Shown: positions 24,662 through 33,599 of the stretch, piece by piece
Numbering within the stretch: the first letter of the stretch is position 1
Layout of the letters: each line of letters begins with the position of its first letter
NCBI GenBank assembly: GCA_027306655.1
Contig: DAHUZL010000114.1
Coordinates: 1-46,939 of the forward strand
Origin: Candidatus Dormiibacterota bacterium
Lineage (GTDB): Bacteria > Chloroflexota > Dormibacteria > Aeolococcales > Bog-877
Length of the DNA stretch: 46,939 nt
Direction: 5' to 3'
Notes under the pieces: generated by a model
The model's input: the letters and a program-made list of their open reading frames with translations, nothing else
Database searches by the model: none
What the model was told of the DNA's origin: nothing
Made by a program: the position numbers and the translations under genes

Positions 24662-25489
24662 ATGGGGATCCTCGACGGCAAGCGCATCCTCGTGACGGGG
24701 GTGCTGACCCCGAGCTCGATCGCCGCCGCGATCGCCACCGTGCTCCAGGCGGAGGGAGCCGAGCTGGTCCTCACCTCGTTCGGCCGCACCCGCTCCCTCA
24801 CTGAGCGCACCGCCCGCCGGCTGGCGCCGCCCCCCCCGGTCCTGGAGCTGGACGTCACCCGATCCGAGGACTTCGAGCGGCTGACGGCGGCGATCGCCGC
24901 CCACGGCGACCGCCTGGACGGGATCGTGCACTCGATCGCGTTCGCGCCCCTCGATGCGCTGGGCGGGCGCTTCCTGGAGACCCCCTGGGAGTCGGTGGCG
25001 ACCGCGATCCGGGTCTCCACCTACTCGCTCCAGGCGCTGGCCCGGGCCTGCCTCCCGCTGATGCGGGCGAACGGGGGCAGCATCGTCACCCTGGACTTCG
25101 ACGCCCGGGTGGCCTGGCCGGTGTACGACTGGATGGGCGTCGCCAAGGCGGCCCTGGAGGCGGTGGTCCGCTACCTGGCCCGCGATCTGGGGCCGCATCG
25201 CATCCGGGTCAACGCGATCGCCTCCGGGCCGCTGGTCACGCTGTCGGCTCGGGGCATCCCCGGGTTCGCCGCGATCCCCGAGCGGTGGGCGGCGCAGGCG
25301 CCCCTGGGCTGGGACCCGCGCGACGCGACCCCGGTGGCTCGCACCACCGCCGCCCTCCTCTCCGACCTCCTGCCCGCGACCACCGGCGAGCTCCTCCACG
25401 TGGACGGGGGCTTCCACGCCATGGGCAGCCCTCCGGCCGACCCGTCCGGCGGCGCGGCCGGCCGGGCCCCTGGGCCTCAGCCGGCGTAG
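24662..25489 (+). CDS. fabI: Enoyl-[acyl-carrier-protein] reductase (NADH)
   Basis: Catalyses the last reduction of fatty-acid elongation. The 275-residue SDR protein is closest to the InhA/FabI group: ILVTGVLTPSSIAAAIA for the divergent dinucleotide loop, HSIAFAP, catalytic Y155-x6-K162 in VYDWMGVAKAALE, and NAIASGPLVTLSA. The ATG at 24662 has GGGAGG 6 nt upstream; a GTG at 24656 is a less likely start. The C-terminal 20 or so residues are a Pro/Gly-rich tail that overlaps the convergent MFS gene end by 13 bp. Confidence 0.93.
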   Translation: MGILDGKRILVTGVLTPSSIAAAIATVLQAEGAELVLTSFGRTRSLTERTARRLAPPPPVLELDVTRSEDFERLTAAIAAHGDRLDGIVHSIAFAPLDALGGRFLETPWESVATAIRVSTYSLQALARACLPLMRANGGSIVTLDFDARVAWPVYDWMGVAKAALEAVVRYLARDLGPHRIRVNAIASGPLVTLSARGIPGFAAIPERWAAQAPLGWDPRDATPVARTTAALLSDLLPATTGELLHVDGGFHAMGSPPADPSGGAAGRAPGPQPA

Positions 25490-26724
25490 CGCGGCGTCGG
25501 CCGGCGGCGGTGGAGGAGGACCGCGATCCCGGCCACCGAGGTGCCCACGGCGAGCAGCCCGCCGATGGTCATCCCGAGGGGCGCACCGCCCGCCTGCTCG
25601 ATTGCCCCGGTGGCGAGGCTTCCGATCGGCGCGGTGCCGAGGAAGATCCAGAGGTACAGGCCCATCACCCGGCCCCGCAGGTGGGCGGGGGTCCGGAGCT
25701 GGATCAGGGTGTTGGTCATCGAGGTGTAGGCGATCATCCCCGCCCCCGCCAGCGCCAGGAACAGCATGGCGAGGGGCAGGTCGGGGGCGAGGCCGGCGAG
25801 CAGCATGAACACCCCCAGCGCGGTGCAGCCGCCGAGCAGGCCGCGCCAGTCGGCCCGGCCGCGATAGGCGACGACAAGGGCGGCGGCCAGCGCCCCCACG
25901 CCGAGGGCGGCGCTGAGCAGCCCGAAGCCGGTGGCGCCGACGCGCAGCGTCTGCCGGGCCAGCGCCGGCAGGAAGATCGAGAAGTTGAGCGTGAACGTGG
26001 ACACCACCGCCACCAGCCCGATCGCCAGCGCCAGGTCGGGGGTGCGGCGCACGTACGCCAAGGCCTCCCGCAGCTGACGAAGGGTGCCGGCGGGGGTCGC
26101 GGCGCCCCGTGCCGGGCGATGGAGCAGGTCGGACCGGATCAGCCAGAGCCCGACGATCACGGCGCCGTAGGAGACCGCGTTGAGGGCGAAGCACCAGGCA
26201 ACCCCGGCGGTGCCGACCAGCACCCCGGCCACCGCCGGGCCCACCACCCGGGCCGAGTTGAACACGAGAGAGTTGAGCGCGACCGCGTTGGAGAGCTGCT
26301 CCCGCCCCACCATCTCGGTCACGAACGCCTGCCGGGTGGGGCCGTCGACCACGTTGATGATCCCGAAGCCGAAGACGATGACGAAGACCAGCAGCGGCCG
26401 GGGGTGGCCGGCCCAGGTGAGCCCGGCCAGGACCGCGGCCGCTAGCCCGAACGCGCTCTGGGTGGCGATCAGGACCGTGCGCTTGGGAAACCGGTCGGCG
26501 ATCACCCCGCCCAGCGGCCCCGCCACCGACACCGGCAGGAACTGGACCGTGATCAAGAGCCCGAGCATGAAGGGCGAGTGGGTGAGCTGGAGGATGAGCC
26601 AGGCCTGCGCCGTGGTCTGGATCCAGCTGCCGGTGACCGAGACCAGCTGCCCGGCGAAGAAGAGGCGGTAGTTGCGGGTGCCGAGGGCGAGGAAGGTGCG
26701 CCGCCCGACGTCGCGGAGCGCCAC
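25477..26724 (-). CDS. MFS exporter (EntS/MFS_3-like)
   Basis: A 415-residue, 12-TM transporter of the MFS_3/EntS-like drug or siderophore exporter group: NYRLFFAGQLVSVTGSWIQTTAQAWL in the first helix region, GPLGGVIADRFPKRTVL in loop 2-3, and NAVALNSLVFNSARVVGPAVAG in helix 5. The GTG start lies 2 bp after the marR stop, so the two genes are co-transcribed. A MarR-regulated efflux pump for a small toxic compound is the natural reading. Substrate unknown. Confidence 0.85.
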   Translation of the reverse strand: MALRDVGRRTFLALGTRNYRLFFAGQLVSVTGSWIQTTAQAWLILQLTHSPFMLGLLITVQFLPVSVAGPLGGVIADRFPKRTVLIATQSAFGLAAAVLAGLTWAGHPRPLLVFVIVFGFGIINVVDGPTRQAFVTEMVGREQLSNAVALNSLVFNSARVVGPAVAGVLVGTAGVAWCFALNAVSYGAVIVGLWLIRSDLLHRPARGAATPAGTLRQLREALAYVRRTPDLALAIGLVAVVSTFTLNFSIFLPALARQTLRVGATGFGLLSAALGVGALAAALVVAYRGRADWRGLLGGCTALGVFMLLAGLAPDLPLAMLFLALAGAGMIAYTSMTNTLIQLRTPAHLRGRVMGLYLWIFLGTAPIGSLATGAIEQAGGAPLGMTIGGLLAVGTSVAGIAVLLHRRRPTPRYAG

Positions 26725-26726
26725 CG

Positions 26727-27242
26727 TCAGAGATCCTCCTGGAGCAGCCGCTCCAGGGCCGGGAGAGCCTGGGCCACCCGCAGCCGCTCGGATCGGGTGA
26801 GACGGTGGAGCCGGGCGGCCAGCCAGGCGGTGCGCGCCCGCCGCGCCGCCAGCGCCAGCCGGTCGCCGGCCTCGGTGCGGGTGATCCAGACCCGCCGGCG
26901 GTCGGTCGGGTCGGGCCCCCGGCGGACCAGGCCGCGGGCCTCCAGCTGGGCCAGGAGCACGACGATCGAGGGGACCCGCATCTGCTCGCGGGCCGCCAGC
27001 TCGCCGACGGTGACCGGGCCGTGGCCGAGGGCGGTGAGCACCGCGGCGTCCGCGGAGCCCAGCCCGGGGACCGCCGGCTCCTGGCGCAGGCGCCGCCCGA
27101 GCCGCACCAGGACCGGGCGCAGCTCGTCGGCGAGGACTGCCACCCCAGACGGCCGGGGCGGGGTCGGCAGCACCGCGGCCGTCGCCGGCGCCGCGCGCGA
27201 GGGGATGGACGGGCGCGGCGGGGCGGCGGGGGCGGGAGCCAT
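26727..27242 (-). CDS. MarR-family transcriptional regulator
   Basis: A 171-residue regulator. After a 35-residue Pro/Ala-rich leader it has the MarR winged helix: SADAAVLTALGHGPVTVGELA, MRVPSIVVLLAQLEARGLVRR (recognition helix) and DPTDRRRVWITRTEAGDRL (the D-x-R-R-x wing). It lies directly upstream of the MFS exporter on the same strand. MarR proteins typically repress their own operon and are released by phenolic or drug-like ligands. The leader makes the true start uncertain; a later start is possible. Confidence 0.88.
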   Translation of the reverse strand: MAPAPAAPPRPSIPSRAAPATAAVLPTPPRPSGVAVLADELRPVLVRLGRRLRQEPAVPGLGSADAAVLTALGHGPVTVGELAAREQMRVPSIVVLLAQLEARGLVRRGPDPTDRRRVWITRTEAGDRLALAARRARTAWLAARLHRLTRSERLRVAQALPALERLLQEDL

Positions 27243-27281
27243 GTCGAGAGTCTACCTCACTAGGCTATCTCTGTAGTCTCT
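27243..27281 (-). promoter_or_regulatory. AT-richer gap before marR, likely promoter/operator
   Basis: The 39 bp between the marP stop and the marR ATG are clearly less GC-rich than their surroundings. They contain an imperfect inverted repeat (GTCTAC near 27250, GTAGTC near 27273). MarR dimers bind such short imperfect palindromes overlapping their own promoters. No convincing -35/-10 pair could be fixed. Confidence 0.35.
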
Positions 27282-28457
27282 CTATGCGATGCAGGCTTCC
27301 GTGGAGACCGCGCCGCGCCGGCCGGCGGCGCGGTGGACGTCGGGCAGGACCTCGGCGCTGCTGAGGGCGAAGCCCAGGCCTGGGGTCACGGTGGAGCGGG
27401 CGAAGACCACGCCCAGCACCCGGCCCTGGGCGGAGAGGAAGGGCCCGCCGGAGTTGCCCGGACGGATGTCGGCGTCGAGAACCTCGATCTCGCGGGTCAC
27501 CAGCGCCTGGGCGTAGATGTCGCGCCCGACGGCGTCGAGGGCGCCGCGGACCGCCGCCGGCACCACCCGCTCGGGGCCGCCGCCCGGGTAGCCGACCACC
27601 ACCCCGGTGGCGCCCCGACCCTCGGCGGCGGCGAAGCGGAGGGGGGCCAGCCCCAGCCCGGGGACCCTCAGGACGGCGAGGTCGCGCAGCGGGTCGAAGA
27701 GCACGACCGTCGCCGCCCGGGCCGCCCCGTCCGCCCGCTGCACCACGACCCGGCTGCCGCCCGCGACCACGTGGGCGTTGGTGAGGACCAGGTCGGGGGC
27801 GACCGGGAAGCCGCTGCCCTCGTCGACCCCGCCGCAGCCGGTGCTGAGGACGCGCACCGTCCGGGCCGCGCCGACGGCCACCGCGGGACGGTGGAGCAGC
27901 CCGCGCGGGAGCGGCACCGCGCCGGGAAGCGGCGGCACCAGGTTGACGAACACCTCGGGGAACGGAACCGCCGAGAGCAGCTGCTGGAGGGTGGCGAAGA
28001 TCCCCGGCGGGCGGGGGACGTGGGCGTCCAGGCCTCGCAGGATCGCCGACCCCTGGATCTCCTGGCTCAGGGCCGGGACCGGCCCGGTGGAGAACGTCAG
28101 ACCGAGGAACCAGACCACCAGCAGGGTCACCGCGCCTCCGAACGCCGCCCCCAGCCAGGAGTCGAGCCGGCCGAGCCGTGTCCGCAGGGCGGTTCGGCGC
28201 ATCCGCGCGCCGAGGGCCGCGCCGACCGAGTTGCCGACCAATCCTCCGCCCAGGAGCAGCCCGATCGCCACCACCGAGCGGGCGGTCGGGGTGAGGCCGT
28301 GGAGGTGGGGGGGAACCAGCCCGGCGAGCACCGCCCCCAGGGCGAGCCCCGCCAGGAGACCGAGAGCGCCCAGGCCGGCCTGGGTGAGCCCGCGCCGGTG
28401 GCCGGCGGCCACGGTCAGCAGGACGATGACGAGAACGGCGAGGTCGAGGAGGTCCAT
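27282..28457 (-). CDS. marP: MarP-type membrane serine protease (CvpA domain + trypsin domain)
   Basis: A 391-residue protein. Residues 1-130 form a four-helix CvpA/colicin V-like membrane domain; the C-terminal half is a chymotrypsin-fold protease with the complete triad H229 (TNAHVV), D259 (LRDLAVL) and S336 (PGNSGGP). Cys208 and Cys389 occupy the spacing of the activating disulfide known in Mycobacterium tuberculosis MarP, which protects cells from acid and oxidative stress by processing a peptidoglycan hydrolase. Length and domain order match that family closely. It is located upstream of marR but probably transcribed separately. Confidence 0.9.
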   Translation of the reverse strand: MDLLDLAVLVIVLLTVAAGHRRGLTQAGLGALGLLAGLALGAVLAGLVPPHLHGLTPTARSVVAIGLLLGGGLVGNSVGAALGARMRRTALRTRLGRLDSWLGAAFGGAVTLLVVWFLGLTFSTGPVPALSQEIQGSAILRGLDAHVPRPPGIFATLQQLLSAVPFPEVFVNLVPPLPGAVPLPRGLLHRPAVAVGAARTVRVLSTGCGGVDEGSGFPVAPDLVLTNAHVVAGGSRVVVQRADGAARAATVVLFDPLRDLAVLRVPGLGLAPLRFAAAEGRGATGVVVGYPGGGPERVVPAAVRGALDAVGRDIYAQALVTREIEVLDADIRPGNSGGPFLSAQGRVLGVVFARSTVTPGLGFALSSAEVLPDVHRAAGRRGAVSTEACIA

Positions 28458-28611
28458 CGGCTGGCGCCATCATCCGCGCCGCCGCCCGGTGGCCCTGGCT
28501 CCCGACCCGCCCGGCCCGCCCAGCGATCTCCCGTAGGCTGTGGGCGGACCGCTCGGGGCCCCGGCCCCGCTGCCGGTCCCGCACCGGCGCAGGGGAGCAC
28601 GGCAAGCCCGG

Positions 28612-29133
28612 ATGGAGGAGCCACGGCCGGTCCGGCGACGGGGGAGGCGTGCGCGCCGCGCGGTCGGCGGCGGGCTGTTCGTGCCCCTGCCCGAGGATCG
28701 GCGCGCCTGCATCCTGCCCGTGGTCGGGCTCGCGACCCCGGTCGGGCTGCTGGTGGTCAACGCGTCCGCCTGGGTGATCCTCCACCTTCCGGCCTTCCGT
28801 CTCGGCATCGCCATCAGCGCCTTCATCAGCAGCCTCACGCTGAACGGCCTGACCGGCGTCAACGTCTACCGCTTCGTCCGGGGGCGCTGGCCCGACTTCC
28901 TGCTGAGCCGGCAGGAGCATCAGCTGCTGGTGTTCTGGATGGCGTTCGTGGTGGTGGTGGTGACCGCCGTGCTGGCGGCGCTGTTCTCCTTCATCGGGAT
29001 GGAGAACGCGCGCCAGCTGCCGAACGGGATCGCGGTCCTCACCGCGCTGGGCGCGGTGGGGGTCCCGCTCCTCCTCAGCTGGGGACTGGTGCGCGGGCGT
29101 CGGCGCGACGCGACGGTGCCCCCCGAGCGCTGA
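28612..29133 (+). CDS. Hypothetical membrane protein
   Basis: A 173-residue protein with a basic N-terminus (about 30 residues) and three or four TM helices: ILPVVGLATPVGLLVVNASAW, AFISSLTLNGLTGVNVY, LLVFWMAFVVVVVTAVLAALF and AVLTALGAVGVPLLLSW. No family motif is recognised. The ATG at 28612 is the first good start after the divergent marP gene, with AGGGGAG 16-20 nt upstream, rather far. It is apparently monocistronic, and only a membrane location is supported. Confidence 0.55.
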   Translation: MEEPRPVRRRGRRARRAVGGGLFVPLPEDRRACILPVVGLATPVGLLVVNASAWVILHLPAFRLGIAISAFISSLTLNGLTGVNVYRFVRGRWPDFLLSRQEHQLLVFWMAFVVVVVTAVLAALFSFIGMENARQLPNGIAVLTALGAVGVPLLLSWGLVRGRRRDATVPPER

Positions 29134-29190
29134 GGGGCCGGGGCCGCCGGCGGAGGGCGGGCGGGGCGGCGGGGGCCGGAGCCGCGCCGG

Positions 29191-29874
29191 TCAGCCCATT
29201 CCCGGTCGCGGCGCGGAGAGGTCGCCCCACGTCTCCACCCGGACGCCATCGGTGACCAGGGCGGCGGTGGCGAGGTGGAGGAAGAGCCCGTGGCCGAGCA
29301 CCCCGGCGACGCCCTGGAGCTCGCGATCGAGCTCGTCCGGGTCGGCGACCCCCCCCGCGATCCGGCAATCGAGGATGAGGTTGCCGTTGTCGGTCCGGAC
29401 CGGGGCGGCGCCGCCGCGCCGGGTGGGGTCGAGGCCGAGGCGGCGGAGCCGCGCGGCGGTCCACTCCCACCCGAAGGGGAGGACCTCGACCGGGAGCGCC
29501 CGGGTCGTCCCCAGGCGCTCGACCCGCTTGTCGGCGGTGGCGAGGATCCAGAGCCGGCGGCTGTTGGCGGCCACCACCTTCTCCCGGAGCAGCGCCCCGC
29601 CGCCGCCCTTGAGACAGCGCAGCCCGCGGTCGAGCTCGTCGGCCCCGTCCACGTCGAGGTCGAGCGGGCCCCGCTCGTCCTCCAGGACCTCCACCCCGAT
29701 CTCGCGCGCGAGCCGCTCGGTGGCGACCGACGTGCACACCCCTCGGACCCGCAGCCCGGCCGCGACCCGGGGCGCCAGCGCGCGCAGGAACGCTGCCACC
29801 GTCCGGCCGGAGCCGAGCCCGAGCCGCAGCCCCGGCTCGATCAGCGCGGCGGCGGCGGTCCCCACCTGCGCCAT
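29191..29874 (-). CDS. rpiA: Ribose-5-phosphate isomerase A
   Basis: Interconverts ribose-5-phosphate and ribulose-5-phosphate in the pentose phosphate pathway. The 227-residue product has the family motifs LGLGSGRTVAAFL (phosphate loop), LDLDVDGADELD (catalytic aspartates) and CLKGGGGALLREKVVA (catalytic Lys/Glu region). The ATG at 29874 gives the expected N-terminal helix. Upstream frame would run into the PPOX gene. It is the third gene after ppk1 and the PPOX gene on the same strand. Confidence 0.92.
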   Translation of the reverse strand: MAQVGTAAAALIEPGLRLGLGSGRTVAAFLRALAPRVAAGLRVRGVCTSVATERLAREIGVEVLEDERGPLDLDVDGADELDRGLRCLKGGGGALLREKVVAANSRRLWILATADKRVERLGTTRALPVEVLPFGWEWTAARLRRLGLDPTRRGGAAPVRTDNGNLILDCRIAGGVADPDELDRELQGVAGVLGHGLFLHLATAALVTDGVRVETWGDLSAPRPGMG

Positions 29875-29915
29875 CGGGCCCGACTCGGGGCTGGGGCGGT
29901 CCGGGTCCGGGCCGC

Positions 29916-30326
29916 TCAGCCCTGGTCCTTCGGCCCGGCCGCGGTCGGATGCAGCCGCAGGACCACGCGCTCCTCGCGCCCCATCGCCCGGCGGTAGTCG
30001 TCCCAATCCGGGTGCTCGCCGTTGACGAGGCGGTAGTAGCGCTCCAGGGTCGGCAGCGCGTCGGGCAGGTGCTCCACCGTGACCCGGCCCTCCACGGTCG
30101 CCCAGGGGCCGAAGAAGGCGTCGGTGAGGACGAGCAGTGAGGCGGTCGGCCGGCGGAGCACGTTGCGGGTCTTGTAGGCGCGCTCGCGGGTGCTCACCAT
30201 CACGGTGCCGTCGCCGTCGACGGCGGCCACGACCGGTGACAGCTGCGGCCCGCCGTCCCGGCGCCGCGTCGCCAGCACCGCGCGCGGGTGCTGGCGGAGG
30301 AAGTCGAGCGCCGCCGCGACCGTCAT
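29916..30326 (-). CDS. PPOX-class split-barrel oxidoreductase, probably F420-dependent
   Basis: A 136-residue FMN/F420-binding split-barrel protein. LATRRRDGGPQLSPVVAAV, VSTRERAYKTRNVLRRP and GPWATVEGRVTV match the actinobacterial FDOR-B group, as does the C-terminal GEHPDWDDYRRAMGREERVVL. These proteins use F420H2 or FMN to reduce unsaturated substrates such as biliverdin-like pigments. The choice of cofactor is inferred from similarity. It starts 4 bp after the ppk1 stop and precedes rpiA, so it is probably co-transcribed with both. Confidence 0.82.
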   Translation of the reverse strand: MTVAAALDFLRQHPRAVLATRRRDGGPQLSPVVAAVDGDGTVMVSTRERAYKTRNVLRRPTASLLVLTDAFFGPWATVEGRVTVEHLPDALPTLERYYRLVNGEHPDWDDYRRAMGREERVVLRLHPTAAGPKDQG

Positions 30327-30330
30327 CGGC

Positions 30331-32436
30331 TCAGCCCACTGGGCGGGCGCGCACCCGCTCCATCAGACGCTCCTGCACCCCGGGGGTGGTGGTCAGCGGG
30401 TCGAGCCGGCTCCAGCGGCCGTCGCCCCCCAGCCGCCAGCTCTGGCGGCGATCGGCCCAGTAGAGCTCCAGCACCTGGCGGACCTCCTGGGCGGCGGCCG
30501 GGTCGCGGACCGGGATGACGCACTCGACCCGCCGGTAGAGGTTGCGCCCGAGCAGGTCGGCGGAGCCGATGTAGCAGGCCGGCTCGCCCCCGTCGGTGAA
30601 CACGAAGGCGCGCGAATGCTCCAGGAAGCGCCCGATCACGCTGTGGACCTCGACGGTGTCGCTGAGCCCGGGGATCCCCGGGATCAAAGCGCAGATGCCG
30701 CGGGCCAGGATCCGGATCGGCACCCCCTCGGCGGAGGCCCGGTAGAGGGCGCGGATGGAGCGCTCGTCGGCGAGCGCGTTGACCTTGAGCAGGATCCCGG
30801 CCGGCCGGCCGGCGCGGTGGTGGGCGATCTCGCGGTCGATCGCCCGCTCCAGGTGGTCAATGACGTTGATCGGCGCCACCCAGAGCTCCGTGTAGTCGCG
30901 CTTGCGAGAGTAGCCGGTGAGGTAGTTGAAGACGTCGGCGATCTCACTGGTGAGACGGGGATCGGCGGTGAGCAGGCCGAAGTCGGTGTACAGCCGCGCC
31001 GTCAGCGCGTTGTAGTTGCCGGTCCCGATGTGGGCGTAGTGGCGGACGCCGGTCTCCTCCTGGCGCACCACCAGAGCCAGCTTGGCGTGGGTCTTGAGCC
31101 CGGCCACGCCGTAGGCGACGTGGGCCCCGACCCGCTCCAGCTGGCGCGCCCAGCGGATGTTGTTCTGCTCGTCGAACCGCGCCTTGATCTCGACCAGCAC
31201 CACCACCTGCTTGCCGTCCTCGGCGGCGCGGGTGAGGGCGTCGATGATCGGGGTGTCGCCGCTGGTGCGGTAGAGGGTCTGCTTGATCGCGACCACCCGG
31301 GGATCGCGCGAGGCCTGGTCGATGAAGCGCTCGGTGGTGGCCGCGAAGGAGTCGTAGGGGTGGTGCACGAGCACGTCGCCGCGGCGGAGGATGGCGAAGA
31401 GATCGGTGTCCTGGTCCTGGACGGTGAGCAGGCGGGGGGGGGTCGAGGGGGTGAAGCGCGGATAGGAGAGGGGCGGCCGGTCGTCGAGGCGGGCGAGGAT
31501 GCTGGTGAGGCCGGTGCAGTCGATGAGGCCGCCGACCGACTGGATGTCGTCCTCCTCCAGCTCCAGCTCGGCCTGGAGCATGGCCCGGATCTCCGCGGGC
31601 ATGGCGGCGGCCACCTCCAGGCGCACGATCGCGCCGAAGCGCCGCTCGCGCAGCTCCTGCTCGATCGCGGAGAGGAGGTTCGGCTCGTCCTCGTCCACCT
31701 CGAGGTCGGCATCGCGGGTGACCCGGAAGGCGGCGTGGGCGAGGATCGCCATGCCCGGGAAGAGCTCCTGGAGGCGGTCGGCGATGATCCGCTCCAGGGG
31801 GACGAAGGCGGCGCCGTCGGGGAGCCAGAAGAAGCGCGGCACCGCCGACGGCACCTTCACTCGGGCGAAGTGGGTGGTCCCCTCGTCGGGATCCCGGAGC
31901 AGGACCGCCAGCGACAGCGAGAGGTTGCTGAGGTACGGGAAGGGATGGGCGGGATCGACCGCCAGCGGGGTCAGCAGGGGGTAGAGCTGGCGGTCGAAGT
32001 AGTCACGGCAGGCGCGGGCCTCGGCGCGGGTGAGGGGGGTGTCTGGCAGGACCACGCGGATCCCGCGGGCCGCCAGCGGGGGGACCAGCTCGTCAGCCAG
32101 GCACCGCGTCTGCGCCGCCACCATCGACTGGACCCGCTCGCGGATCCGGGTCAGCTGCTCGGTCGGGGGCAGGGCATCGGCATGGGTGGCCTGCACGCGC
32201 TCGGCCACCTGCCGCTTCAAGCCGGCCACCCGCACCATGTAGAACTCGTCCAGGTTGCTGGCGGTGATGGCGATGAAGCGGAGTCGCTCCAGGAGGGGGA
32301 CGCGGGCGTCCTCCGCCTCGGCCAGGACGCGGGTGTTGAAGTCGAGCCAGCTGAGCTCGCGGTTGAGGTAGCTGGCCGGGTCGTCGATCGCGGCTGGAAC
32401 GAGGGCCGCCTCGCCCTCCGCCGCCTGGATCTGCAT
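30331..32436 (-). CDS. ppk1: Polyphosphate kinase 1
   Basis: Reversibly polymerises the gamma-phosphate of ATP into polyphosphate. The 701-residue protein has the four-domain PPK1 layout: an N-terminal domain opening at NRELSWLDFNTRVLAEA, the head domain with HPFPYLSNLSLSLAVL, and the two phospholipase D-like C-terminal domains. The latter carry VLVEIKARFDEQNNI, KTHAKLAL with the phosphorylated His, and YAHIGTGNYN. Length is normal. It is divergent from a lipoprotein gene; TAGGAT near 32525 may be the -10 element of that gene. Confidence 0.95.
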   Translation of the reverse strand: MQIQAAEGEAALVPAAIDDPASYLNRELSWLDFNTRVLAEAEDARVPLLERLRFIAITASNLDEFYMVRVAGLKRQVAERVQATHADALPPTEQLTRIRERVQSMVAAQTRCLADELVPPLAARGIRVVLPDTPLTRAEARACRDYFDRQLYPLLTPLAVDPAHPFPYLSNLSLSLAVLLRDPDEGTTHFARVKVPSAVPRFFWLPDGAAFVPLERIIADRLQELFPGMAILAHAAFRVTRDADLEVDEDEPNLLSAIEQELRERRFGAIVRLEVAAAMPAEIRAMLQAELELEEDDIQSVGGLIDCTGLTSILARLDDRPPLSYPRFTPSTPPRLLTVQDQDTDLFAILRRGDVLVHHPYDSFAATTERFIDQASRDPRVVAIKQTLYRTSGDTPIIDALTRAAEDGKQVVVLVEIKARFDEQNNIRWARQLERVGAHVAYGVAGLKTHAKLALVVRQEETGVRHYAHIGTGNYNALTARLYTDFGLLTADPRLTSEIADVFNYLTGYSRKRDYTELWVAPINVIDHLERAIDREIAHHRAGRPAGILLKVNALADERSIRALYRASAEGVPIRILARGICALIPGIPGLSDTVEVHSVIGRFLEHSRAFVFTDGGEPACYIGSADLLGRNLYRRVECVIPVRDPAAAQEVRQVLELYWADRRQSWRLGGDGRWSRLDPLTTTPGVQERLMERVRARPVG

Positions 32437-32537
32437 CGCCCGCTCCTGCGTCGTGGCCGCCGCCCGCCCCGCCGCGGGGTCCGAGGGGTCGTCTCGGCGG
32501 GGGGTGTCTGAACGATGGTGGGGTAGGATGGGCGGCG

Positions 32538-33599
32538 ATGCAAGTGTGGCCGCGCCGCGCGGGGGCGCGGCCCGTGATCCTCCTGCCCGCTCTGGCGGTG
32601 CTCCTGCTGTCGGCCTGCGGCCAGGCGTCTCCCGCCGCGGGCGGCCCTCTCACCGGCCGGAGCCCGCGGGCCGCCCTCGTCGCCGCCGAGCGGCAGCTGG
32701 CGGCGCTCAGCGTCCGCTACACGGCGCGGGCCACCCTGAGCCTCGACCTAACGGGCGTGCACGGCCTCTCCCCGTCCCTGATCAGCCGGCTGGCCCGGCT
32801 CGGCGACCACCTCACGATCGATCTCAGCGGGCTGCGGTCCGAGTCGGGCGGGACCGCCGCCTCCCTCTCGGTGCCCGCGCTCGGACTCTCCGGAGTTCGG
32901 ATCGAGCGGATCGGGACGACGGCCTACCTCTCCCTCGGCGCCCTCAGCGGGCACGCCTGGTATCGCACCCCCGCGGCCGGGCCCGCCGCGGCCGCGGAAC
33001 GGCGGGCGCTGGCCGCGGCCCCAGGCCTCGCCGCCGGGGCCGCGGCTCTGGTCCCGCTGCGCTCGCTCGGGCCGATGACCGAGGACGGCCTGCCCACCGA
33101 GCACTACCAGGGGGCGGCCACCGCCGGCGCGATCGAGGTCTTCCTGCGGCGGGCGCTGGCCAGTGCGCTCGCCATCGTCCCCGGCGGCGCCGGGGCCGGA
33201 ACTGACCTGGCGGCACTGCTCGCGGCCGTGTCGGCCCCGTCCCTCGCCGTCGACACCTGGATCGCGACCGCGACCGGGCGGCTGGACCGGGCCACGGCCG
33301 TGGCATCGGCCACCCTCGACCTGAGCGCGATCATGCCGACGGCGACGCCGACGCCGCCGGTGCCGTCCTCGGCCCCGTCTCCGTCGCCGACAGTGCCGTC
33401 CTCGGCCCCGTCGCCGTCGCCGTCGCCGACCGTGGGCGCCTCCGTTCCGAGCGGGACCCTGGGGATCACGGTGGCGGTGACCACCCACTGGTTCGACTAC
33501 GGTGCCCCGCTCACCCTGGCCCCCCCGACCGGCGCCCAGCCGCTCCCCCCGCTCTCGGGCGCCGGCGGCTTCCCTCTCAGCCTGCCGCCCGGCGCCTGA
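32538..33599 (+). CDS. Lipoprotein with LppX/LprAFG-like body and Pro/Ser-rich repeat
   Basis: A 353-residue lipoprotein with a clear lipobox (LLLSAC, Cys about residue 27). The following region has alternating strand/helix character (VRYTARATLSLDLTGV, IERIGTTAYLSL, LPTEHYQG), recalling LppX/LprAFG lipid-carrier lipoproteins of Actinobacteria. Near residues 272-300 a tandem P-S-S-A-P-S-P-S-P-T repeat forms a flexible linker. The last 55 residues return to beta-like sequence. The 3' end overlaps the convergent gatD by 23 bp. The carrier function is inferred. Confidence 0.65.
   Translation: MQVWPRRAGARPVILLPALAVLLLSACGQASPAAGGPLTGRSPRAALVAAERQLAALSVRYTARATLSLDLTGVHGLSPSLISRLARLGDHLTIDLSGLRSESGGTAASLSVPALGLSGVRIERIGTTAYLSLGALSGHAWYRTPAAGPAAAAERRALAAAPGLAAGAAALVPLRSLGPMTEDGLPTEHYQGAATAGAIEVFLRRALASALAIVPGGAGAGTDLAALLAAVSAPSLAVDTWIATATGRLDRATAVASATLDLSAIMPTATPTPPVPSSAPSPSPTVPSSAPSPSPSPTVGASVPSGTLGITVAVTTHWFDYGAPLTLAPPTGAQPLPPLSGAGGFPLSLPPGA

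Noticed and set aside
33357-33439. Tandem DNA repeat as a mobile-element end
   Set aside because: It is an in-frame repeat encoding the Pro/Ser linker of the lipoprotein and does not interrupt the gene.
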